The notes beneath the pieces were generated by a model that was not told the origin of the DNA, made no database searches, and was given only the letters and a program-made list of their open reading frames with translations. A DNA stretch of 11,216 bases from Eggerthellaceae bacterium (GTDB lineage: Bacteria > Actinomycetota > Coriobacteriia > Coriobacteriales > Eggerthellaceae): the NCBI GenBank assembly GCA_017459485.1, contig JAFUCW010000356.1, positions 1 through 11,216 on the forward strand, written 5' to 3'. The position numbers and the translations under genes were made by a program. Below, piece after piece: positions 5,186 through 11,216 of this stretch. How positions within the stretch are numbered: position 1 is the first letter of the stretch; each line of letters opens with the position of its first letter.

Positions 5186-7570
5186 GTGCCTGGCCAAAAG
5201 AAGCCGAGTGCAAAGCCAAAACAATCGAACCAGCGCAAAGCCAAGTCGCCTGCTTCCAGGCAAGTCGGCAAGCAGTCCAAGGTCCAAGCTCCGTCCGTTG
5301 CGCCTTCTCGCAAACGGATGCTTGATGAAAGCTCGCGCCGTGACATCTGGGGCGTCGTCTGGGCGGTTCTTGCCATCATCTTGTTCATCATGGCGGTCAT
5401 GCAGCCGACCGGGATGGTCACTTCGGTGCTCTCCGACGTGATTCACGTCAGCTTGGGCAAGGGTGCATTTATTATTCCGTTCGTCATGGTGCTTATCTCG
5501 GCTGCGTTTTTCGTTAACACCGACGCGCGCGAAGTGCCTGCGCGCGTTGCCGTGGGTTTGCTTATCCTGTTTCTATCCGTGCTCGTTCTCCTAGCTTTGT
5601 ACACACCTGGCGTTTCTTCGGAGACGCTCGAGCCCCTTTTTGCACGAGCCAACCTTGTCAACCAGGGCGGATACATCGGCGCGGGGGTCGCATGGGTCTT
5701 CATGCTGCTGTTCGGCCAGGTGGTGAGCACGGTTATCGTGGTCGGCATGATGATTGTCGCACTGGTGATCATCGGATTTTCGTTCCGTCGCGTGATCGAC
5801 CGTATTTCCAGGGCGCGCGAGGACCTGTTCGACAGGAGCTGGGAGCAAACCATGCCCCAATCCGCAGTGGCGGTTGCCCCTCGGGCGAGAGCCATTGCGG
5901 ACAAGGGCCTGTTCGACGAAGACCTTCTTGAAGGAGACGACGACGTCGAAATCGAGAAGGCTGTCGTCGCCGAGTCGACGGCGCTCACCCACAAGCTTGG
6001 CGAAAACAAGCCGCGTTCCAAGCGCGGATCGGAAAGCAAGACGATTGCGCTTGACGAGAAGAAGGCGGACCCGGCCACTCCCAAGCCCACTGAAGATTTT
6101 GTTTTGCCGAGCAGGGACCTGCTTACGGTTACTCCGTCGGGCAAGAAAAAGCGCGAAGGCGAGGATGTGCTGCGTGACACTGCAGTCGAGCTCCAGGACA
6201 CGCTTTCCGACTTCGGCGTGGACGCGACGGTAGCCGGCTGGGTGGCGGGCCCGACCGTCACGCTGTTCAAGATCGACCTTCCTTCAGGCGTGAGGGTGAG
6301 CAAGGTCACGAACCTGACCGATGATATTGCTCGTTCGCTTGCCGCACCAGGAGTGCGCATCTTCAGTCCTATTCCCGGTACCAGGTACGTAGGCATCGAA
6401 GTGCCTAACATCAAGCCCCAGACGGTTTTGTTCGGAGACATTCTCAAGTCGGTCAAGGGCGGGCCCTTGCAGATGGTGGTAGGAGAGGACGTCGAGGGCA
6501 ACTACGTCATCGACGACTTGTCGAAGATGCCCCACCTTCTGGTGGGCGTCACGACCGGATCGGGCAAGTCCATTGCCATCAATGGCATGATCATGTCCAT
6601 TCTCATGCGAGCAACGCCTGCTGAAGTGCGCTTCATCATGATCGACCCGAAGCGCGTCGAATTCACGCCTTACAACGGCATTCCGCATCTCTATGTACCG
6701 GTGGTCACCGAATGCAAAGAGGCGGCGAGCGCCCTTGCCTGGGCGGTGGCGGAAATGGAAAGCAGGCTCAAGGACTTTGCGAACGCAGGGGCGCGCAATA
6801 TCAGCCAGTACAACAAGAAGGTCCAGGACGGACTGATGAAAGGGGACGAGCCTGCCGAAGAGCTGCCCTACATTGTTATCGTAATCGACGAGTTGGCAGA
6901 CCTGATGATGAACGTGGGCAAGGAGGTCGAGGCGTCGATTTCCCGTTTGGCGCAGCTTGCGCGTGCTGCCGGCATCCATATGATCATTGCGACCCAGCGC
7001 CCGTCCACTAACGTTGTAACGGGCCTTATCAAGGCCAACATTACGTGCCGTATCGCTCTCAATGTCGCAAGCGGCATCGACAGCCGCGTTATCCTGGACA
7101 CCACAGGAGCGGAGTCGCTTATCGGCAAAGGCGACATGCTCTACTCCAAGCCCGAGTATCCCAAGCCGGTGCGTTTGCAGGGTTGCTTCACTTCGCCCAA
7201 AGAGATCGAAGCCGTGGTCGAGCACCTTAAGACCCAGGGCGATCCCGAATATCACAACGAGATACTCAACACTAACCTTATCACCCTCGGGTCGTCCATG
7301 CCGGATGGCAGCGGAGGGTCGGGCGGTGTGGACGATCCGCTTATCTGGGAAGCAGCGGAGATCGTCGTTAATTCCGGGCTTGGCTCTACTTCGAACATAC
7401 AGCGGCGCTTGAGTGTGGGATATTCACGTGCGGGGCGTATAATGGACATGCTCGAGGAAAAGGGCGTCGTCGGCCCTCCGAATGGCAGCAAGCCGCGCGA
7501 GGTTCTTGTCGATGCCATGGAGCTTGAGAGCCTCAAGGCGTTTGAGTCGCAGGATGCCAATCGAGAGTAG
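5186..7570 (+). CDS. ftsK: DNA translocase FtsK/SpoIIIE
   Basis: A 794-residue ATP-driven double-stranded DNA pump acting at the division septum to clear chromosome DNA. The first 45 residues are basic and probably cytoplasmic. Hydrophobic segments lie at about 54-73, 93-110, 119-139 and 161-200; the last is long enough for two spans. A charged linker (about 205-300) leads to the motor, with the alpha/beta region GPTVTLFKIDLPSGV and SPIPGTRYVGIEVPN. The P-loop TTGSGKS is at 456-462 with K461. Walker B is IVIVIDELADL with D568 and E569, followed by ATQRPS and IDSRVILD. The C-terminal gamma winged helix (about 716-785) has SNIQRRLSVGYSRAGRIMD, used to read chromosomal orientation sequences. The GTG start has AAGGAG 7 bases upstream. 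Oddity: the glycine that opens the Walker A motif in relatives is Val here (V455). Fused translocase and gamma domains of normal order make the assignment secure. Confidence 0.96.
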   Translation: MPGQKKPSAKPKQSNQRKAKSPASRQVGKQSKVQAPSVAPSRKRMLDESSRRDIWGVVWAVLAIILFIMAVMQPTGMVTSVLSDVIHVSLGKGAFIIPFVMVLISAAFFVNTDAREVPARVAVGLLILFLSVLVLLALYTPGVSSETLEPLFARANLVNQGGYIGAGVAWVFMLLFGQVVSTVIVVGMMIVALVIIGFSFRRVIDRISRAREDLFDRSWEQTMPQSAVAVAPRARAIADKGLFDEDLLEGDDDVEIEKAVVAESTALTHKLGENKPRSKRGSESKTIALDEKKADPATPKPTEDFVLPSRDLLTVTPSGKKKREGEDVLRDTAVELQDTLSDFGVDATVAGWVAGPTVTLFKIDLPSGVRVSKVTNLTDDIARSLAAPGVRIFSPIPGTRYVGIEVPNIKPQTVLFGDILKSVKGGPLQMVVGEDVEGNYVIDDLSKMPHLLVGVTTGSGKSIAINGMIMSILMRATPAEVRFIMIDPKRVEFTPYNGIPHLYVPVVTECKEAASALAWAVAEMESRLKDFANAGARNISQYNKKVQDGLMKGDEPAEELPYIVIVIDELADLMMNVGKEVEASISRLAQLARAAGIHMIIATQRPSTNVVTGLIKANITCRIALNVASGIDSRVILDTTGAESLIGKGDMLYSKPEYPKPVRLQGCFTSPKEIEAVVEHLKTQGDPEYHNEILNTNLITLGSSMPDGSGGSGGVDDPLIWEAAEIVVNSGLGSTSNIQRRLSVGYSRAGRIMDMLEEKGVVGPPNGSKPREVLVDAMELESLKAFESQDANRE

Positions 7571-8893
7571 GTGACTATGGACAAGATGAGCTTCGGCGAG
7601 ATTCTCCGGGAAACGCGCGAACGCAAGGGACTCGATCTCAATGCGACCGCTCGCAGGCTGCGCATCAGGCCAGACATTCTGCACGCGATAGAGGAAGGGA
7701 ACTTTTCCGCAATGCCTCCTCGCGGTTATGCACGCAACATGGTCAACGGCTATGCTCGCTATTTGGGCTTGAATCCCACCGAGATAACGGGGATGTACCT
7801 CGACGAGCTCTACGCTTACCAGGTTGACTACGAGTCGAGGCGCATGAGGCCGACGGGCATCGAGATGCCTTCGAGCCAAAGCAGCGTTCGATCGGGGCGG
7901 AGCATGAACAGGCGAACGTACTACGAGCGTGACGAGCGCGAAGCGCTTTCGCAGGCCACCACCGCTCAAGAGGATAAAAGGGGCCGTTCGCGTTCGAGCA
8001 GGGGTGAGCGGCTTTACCCCGAAGGCCGAACGCATCAAGCCCGGGGTAGCGCATTGCCTTCGGACAATTACACCAATTTCTATTCCGGACCAGGTCCGAT
8101 CGGATTTCTCCGAACGAATTGGAGGTACCTTGTCGCGGCGCTTGTAGGACTTATTGTCGTAGCATTGCTGGTTTCGCAGATATTCAGCTGCACACGCCGT
8201 CCCGAGCCCGAGCCTGAAACCGTGCCTGTTTCGGGCGTCGAGTCTTCTGACATCGCAGCAATTCAACAGCCAAAAGCTCCGACGAGCTTCACAATGGAAT
8301 ACACTGTCGAAGACGGTGCTTCGTCGTGGATCGAAGTGTACGTGGACGAGCAGATCCAGGTTGGAGAGGCTGTCACGGGTCCCCAGAACCGCAGCTTCAC
8401 GTCCTCTGACAGCATCCAGTTCATTACCGCCAATCCTGCTCCTGTCAAAGTCAAGATCGATGGCAAGGAAGTGGAACTGGAGATGGACGATACCGGCGTG
8501 GTCAACATGACGTGGAATTTCAGCGACATTCTTGCGCAATGGCTAGCCGATCATCCCGGTGCAAAGGCGGCTTCGACCCTGTCTTCTTCGTCGGGAGCCG
8601 ACGCTTCGGGCACTGCCGCTGCAGGAGATGGAACCGGAGCTGCCAACGCTGGCTCTACGGCAGCGGACGTCTCTGGCACGGATTCCGCTTCGCTTGGAGC
8701 TGCAGCGACCGATTCGGCGCAAGCAGGAGACTCCGCCCAGGCAACGGGTACGGTTGCCGGCACATCTGCTCTTGACAACGCCTCCGTGGTCAACGACGCT
8801 GGTGCCACAGGCGCTAGCGTGGTCGATTCGACAGGTACCGGTGCAACTGACATTGATGGATCTGCCGCTCAGGGCACATCTGCCGTTCGGTAG
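7571..8893 (+). CDS. RodZ-like membrane protein with N-terminal helix-turn-helix
   Basis: Numbered from GTG 7571, the protein has 440 residues. Residues 8-70 form a RodZ/YmfM-type HTH (ILRETRERKGLDLNATARRL, then YARNMVNGYARYLGLNP). A basic, Ser/Arg-rich linker (about 88-180) follows, then a single membrane helix (about 184-206). An extracytoplasmic beta-rich domain (about 238-318) with WIEVYVDEQIQVGEA and PVKVKIDGKEVEL resembles the DUF4115/RodZ C-terminal domain. Beyond it is a tail of about 110 residues made almost only of Ala, Ser, Thr, Gly, Val and Asp. RodZ proteins link the MreB cytoskeleton to the wall-synthesis machinery in rods; no mreB is visible here, so that role is inference. The start is uncertain: GTG 7571 directly abuts the ftsK stop, while ATG 7577 would shorten it by two residues. 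Position between ftsK and pgsA matches ymfM-like genes in other Gram-positives. Confidence 0.85.
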   Translation: MTMDKMSFGEILRETRERKGLDLNATARRLRIRPDILHAIEEGNFSAMPPRGYARNMVNGYARYLGLNPTEITGMYLDELYAYQVDYESRRMRPTGIEMPSSQSSVRSGRSMNRRTYYERDEREALSQATTAQEDKRGRSRSSRGERLYPEGRTHQARGSALPSDNYTNFYSGPGPIGFLRTNWRYLVAALVGLIVVALLVSQIFSCTRRPEPEPETVPVSGVESSDIAAIQQPKAPTSFTMEYTVEDGASSWIEVYVDEQIQVGEAVTGPQNRSFTSSDSIQFITANPAPVKVKIDGKEVELEMDDTGVVNMTWNFSDILAQWLADHPGAKAASTLSSSSGADASGTAAAGDGTGAANAGSTAADVSGTDSASLGAAATDSAQAGDSAQATGTVAGTSALDNASVVNDAGATGASVVDSTGTGATDIDGSAAQGTSAVR

Positions 8894-8910
8894 AAAAGGA
8901 GATTGGTTCC

Positions 8911-9408
8911 ATGGCTAAAGAGCAAAGCTTCGACGTTGTTTCAACGGTGGATTTGCAGGAGGTCGACAACGCCGTTCAGCAGGCGAAGAAAGAAGTCTCG
9001 CAACGCTATGACCTGAAGGATTCCGGCGCGAGCGTGGCGCTTGACAAGCAGGCCAAGACCATCACGGTTGCCGCTCCTGCAGATTTCGTTGCCGGTCAGG
9101 TTGTTGACATCGTGCAGAGCAAGTTGGTGAAGCGCGGAGTCGATCTGGGCTCCGTAAAATTCGGCGCGTCGGAGAACGCATCGGGTGGAACCGTGCGCCG
9201 CGTTGGCACGATCGTCGAGGGGATAGACCGCGACACGGCTGGCGCGATCAACAAGGACGTCAAAGCGCAAAAGTTTAAGGTCAAGGTGGCAATCGAAGGC
9301 GACAAGCTGCGCGTTTCCAGCCCCTCGCGCGATGCCCTTCAGGAAGTGATTTCTTTTCTGAAGGGGCAGGACTACGGCCAACCGCTCCAATACACCAACT
9401 ACCGCTAA
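8911..9408 (+). CDS. yajQ: YajQ family nucleotide-binding protein
   Basis: A 165-residue protein matching the DUF520/YajQ family in length and sequence: it starts AKEQSFDVVSTVDLQEVDNA, continues KEVSQRYDLKDS, and ends QEVISFLKGQDYGQPLQYTN. There is no signal peptide or membrane segment, so it should be cytoplasmic. Family members fold as two ferredoxin-like halves and bind nucleotides or RNA; a Xanthomonas member has been reported to bind cyclic di-GMP and act as a signalling effector. The role in this organism is not known from sequence. AAAAGGAG (8894-8901) precedes the ATG by 9 bases. It starts 17 bases after the RodZ-like gene and ends 11 bases before rimO, so it probably lies in the ftsK-pgsA operon. 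Its presence at this spot in the cluster is unusual as far as I recall. Confidence 0.93.
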   Translation: MAKEQSFDVVSTVDLQEVDNAVQQAKKEVSQRYDLKDSGASVALDKQAKTITVAAPADFVAGQVVDIVQSKLVKRGVDLGSVKFGASENASGGTVRRVGTIVEGIDRDTAGAINKDVKAQKFKVKVAIEGDKLRVSSPSRDALQEVISFLKGQDYGQPLQYTNYR

Positions 9409-9419
9409 AGGGCGGCTAC

Positions 9420-10772
9420 GTGGAAGACAGGCTCTCCGGGATAGCGCAGCAAATCCGCATGGAGCGTGCGGGCAATGTGTCAGCGCGTGCTGTGGATCCG
9501 TTGCGCGTATTCTTTTCCACAATGGGGTGCGCGAAAAACGAAGTTGATTCGTCGCGCATGGCCACGTTGTTGACGGAGGTCGGCTGTCGCATCGTCGACG
9601 ACCCTGATAGTGCCGAGTGCCTTATCGTCAACACGTGCTCGTTTATCCAGGCGGCGACGGAGGAGAGCATCGTTGCGGTGCTGGAGCTTTGCGGGTTGCC
9701 CCATGTGGAGAAAGGCGACGCGAAGGTGATCGTCGCTGGCTGCATGCCTTCTCGCTACGGCGACGACCTCGCTGAGTCCCTGACCGAGGCCGACCAGTTC
9801 GTTCCCTGTTCTTCCGAAGACGACATCGCTTCCATAGTCGATCGTCTTTTTCCTGGAAGGCTAGGCTCTACGCAGCTTTCCCTTCCGCTTGGCGAAGTGA
9901 GTTCCTACGTCAAGATCTCCGAAGGGTGCGACAGGTTTTGCACGTTTTGCACCATACCTTTCATTAGGGGTCGCTACCACAGCTACTCCTTTGGTCGAAT
10001 CGATTCCGATGTGAGGACTGCCATTGCATCGGGTGCGCGCGAAATTGTCCTGATCGGGCAGGATACGGGGCGTTGGGGCAACGATCTTCGCGAAAAGGGC
10101 ACTTTGGCCCAACTGCTCGATCGGCTTGCCACGTCGTATGCGGACACGTGGTTTCGCGTCATGTACGTTCAGCCGGAAGGGGTCAGCGACGAGCTGATCG
10201 AAGTGATTGCGTCGCACGACAACGTCGCGTCCTACCTTGACATACCATTCCAGCATTCGAGCCCTCGCATTCTTTCTGCAATGAACCGAAGAGGCTCTCG
10301 CGAGATGTTCCTCTCTTTGATCGAGCGCATTAGGTCTCGAGTGCCCGGCGTGGCGCTGCGAACGACGCTCAGTGCAGGCTTTCCCGGCGAAACCGAGGAG
10401 GAGTTTTCCGAGTTGTGCGCTTTCGTCGAAGACGCCGAGCTCGATTACGTGGGTGTCTTCGCTTATTCCCGGGAAGACGGCACGCGCGCTGCGCGTCTTC
10501 CTGACCAGCTCGACGACGAGGAAAAGCAACGTCGCGCCATGGTGCTTCGCGACGTTGCGGATGCGCTCTCTTCCATGGTTGTTTCACGTCATGTGGGAGA
10601 GGACCTGACTGTTCTGGTCGAAGGCGTGGAGGAGGACGGCCAGCGTTTCGGGCGTGCGCAATGCCAGGCGCCCGACGTCGATGGCGTGGTATATGTGCCC
10701 TCAGGCGAAGTTGGATCGTTCGAGCACGTGACCATTGTCGACACGCTCGGGTACGACATGGAAGGCGAATAG
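9420..10772 (+). CDS. rimO: Ribosomal protein S12 methylthiotransferase
   Basis: A 450-residue radical-SAM methylthiotransferase. RimO adds a methylthio group to an aspartate of ribosomal protein S12. The N-terminal UPF0004 domain has three cluster cysteines: C37 in MGCAKN, C73 in VNTCSF and C108 in VAGCMP. The radical SAM CxxxCxxC is at C170, C174 and C177 (GCDRFCTFCTIPFIRGRY). EIVLIGQDT, YLDIPFQHSSPRIL and GFPGETEEEF are family blocks, and a TRAM domain (about 385-450) closes the protein. RGRYHS after the cysteines and the LDIPFQHSSPR block favour RimO over MiaB. The start is GTG 9420 with AAAGGG 7 bases upstream; an in-frame ATG at 9459 would remove 13 residues and still keep all motifs, so the start is not certain. 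The gene sits 11 bases after yajQ and 3 bases before pgsA, indicating co-transcription and probable translational coupling. Confidence 0.93.
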   Translation: MEDRLSGIAQQIRMERAGNVSARAVDPLRVFFSTMGCAKNEVDSSRMATLLTEVGCRIVDDPDSAECLIVNTCSFIQAATEESIVAVLELCGLPHVEKGDAKVIVAGCMPSRYGDDLAESLTEADQFVPCSSEDDIASIVDRLFPGRLGSTQLSLPLGEVSSYVKISEGCDRFCTFCTIPFIRGRYHSYSFGRIDSDVRTAIASGAREIVLIGQDTGRWGNDLREKGTLAQLLDRLATSYADTWFRVMYVQPEGVSDELIEVIASHDNVASYLDIPFQHSSPRILSAMNRRGSREMFLSLIERIRSRVPGVALRTTLSAGFPGETEEEFSELCAFVEDAELDYVGVFAYSREDGTRAARLPDQLDDEEKQRRAMVLRDVADALSSMVVSRHVGEDLTVLVEGVEEDGQRFGRAQCQAPDVDGVVYVPSGEVGSFEHVTIVDTLGYDMEGE

Positions 10773-10775
10773 GTT

Positions 10776-11216
10776 TTGGCGAAAGGCGCAAACGACACCT
10801 CGACGATCTGGACGCCTGCCAACAAGGTGACGTTCGTGCGCATTGTCCTAATCCCCGTATTCGTCGCTGCGCTCCTTGCTCCGTGGCCCGATTACTTCCC
10901 CGATTCTGAGTCTCTGCTTGCGCTCAAGCCGTGGCTTGCAGCCGCAGTGTTCGTTGTCATCTCTCTTACCGACATGCTTGACGGCTATCTTGCCCGGAGA
11001 AGGAACGAGGTGACTGATTTCGGCAAGTTCATGGACCCTCTTGCCGACAAGCTGCTGGTCTCCGCCGCATTGCTGGGCCTGGTGGAGCTGGGCGCCATTC
11101 CATCCTGGGTGGCGCTTGTAATAGTATCCCGTGAGTTCATCGTCTCCGGCGTTCGCATGGTGGCCGCAAGCAAGGGCAAGATTATTGCCGCAAGCGGTTA
11201 CGGCAAGGCGAAGACC
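10776..11216 (+). CDS. pgsA: CDP-diacylglycerol-glycerol-3-phosphate 3-phosphatidyltransferase (partial)
   Basis: The frame is open from TTG 10776 to the right edge, giving the first 147 residues. PgsA makes phosphatidylglycerol phosphate at the inner membrane, the committed step to acidic phospholipids. After ANKVTFVRIVLIPVF, the full CDP-alcohol phosphotransferase signature is present: DMLDGYLARRRNEVTDFGKF, continuing MDPLADK, satisfying D-x2-DG-x2-AR-x8-G-x3-D-x3-D. Hydrophobic segments flank it (around residues 20-34, 50-65 and 92-115). TTG is favoured because it is the only start codon after the rimO stop that keeps the conserved ANKVTFVR region; GTG 10827 lies inside that region. A weak GGAAGG lies 10 bases upstream, within the end of rimO. 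Related phosphatidyltransferases such as cardiolipin synthase share the signature, but the gene order and N-terminus fit PgsA. The rest lies outside the window. Confidence 0.92.
   Translation, partial: MAKGANDTSTIWTPANKVTFVRIVLIPVFVAALLAPWPDYFPDSESLLALKPWLAAAVFVVISLTDMLDGYLARRRNEVTDFGKFMDPLADKLLVSAALLGLVELGAIPSWVALVIVSREFIVSGVRMVAASKGKIIAASGYGKAKT

Noticed and set aside
5443..6501. Open frame of 352 codons on the minus strand opposite the ftsK membrane and linker region.
   Set aside because: It is Ser/Thr/Arg-rich with no domain or ribosome site, and the opposite strand encodes FtsK.
6284..7255. Long open frame on the minus strand opposite the FtsK motor domain.
   Set aside because: The plus strand encodes a clearly conserved ATPase. 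The antisense product is rich in His, Arg and Asp and has no recognisable domain, as expected for a shadow frame in G+C-rich DNA.
7438..7443. Perfect TATAAT inside the 3' part of ftsK, a possible internal promoter for the RodZ-like gene.
   Set aside because: It encodes conserved gamma-domain residues (R-I-M) and no -35 lies at 16-18 bases; the nearest TTGAGT is 23 bases away.
1..11216. CRISPR arrays, IS elements, attachment sites, tRNA or rRNA genes.
   Set aside because: On reading the window I saw no regularly spaced repeats, transposase-like proteins, terminal inverted repeats or cloverleaf sequences.

Overview
The window is about 60% G+C and almost fully coding, with short gaps, frequent GTG/TTG starts and proteins of actinobacterial flavour. 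Gene content and order (pnp, dapB, dapA, RNase J, ftsK, rodZ-like, yajQ, rimO, pgsA) resemble the pnp-to-recA neighbourhood shared by many Actinobacteria and Firmicutes. My best guess is a Coriobacteriia/Eggerthellaceae-type actinobacterium. This rests on recalled gene order and protein style, not on a database search.

Layout. Bases 1-220 hold the 3' end of pnp (S1 RNA-binding domain plus an Arg/Gly-rich tail), followed by a strong hairpin (239-263). dapB (293-1057) follows. Convergent with it, one base away, is a minus-strand membrane-anchored GT2 glycosyltransferase (1059-2057). A 249-base intergenic region (2058-2306) separates this gene from dapA and carries putative divergent promoters and a small tandem repeat. 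From dapA onward every gene lies on the plus strand: dapA (2307-3203), RNase J (3234-5135), ftsK (5186-7570), a RodZ-like membrane HTH protein (7571-8893), yajQ (8911-9408), rimO (9420-10772) and the start of pgsA (10776 to the window edge). A near-consensus sigma70-type promoter overlaps the end of the RNase J gene and probably starts a separate ftsK transcript.

Functionally, dapA and dapB encode the first two committed steps of the diaminopimelate/lysine branch, feeding peptidoglycan and protein synthesis. PNPase and RNase J are RNA-decay enzymes. FtsK, the RodZ-like protein and PgsA serve chromosome segregation/division, cell shape and membrane phospholipid synthesis. RimO modifies ribosomal protein S12. 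The glycosyltransferase is the one accessory-looking gene; it breaks the dapB-dapA adjacency and runs against the flow of the neighbourhood.

This is mainly a conserved housekeeping region. I see no CRISPR array, mobile element, tRNA/rRNA or defence system. The points worth a second look are a non-canonical Walker A in FtsK, a long basic extension on RNase J, a low-complexity tail on the RodZ-like protein, the inserted glycosyltransferase, the position of yajQ, and the promoter overlapping the RNase J stop codon.
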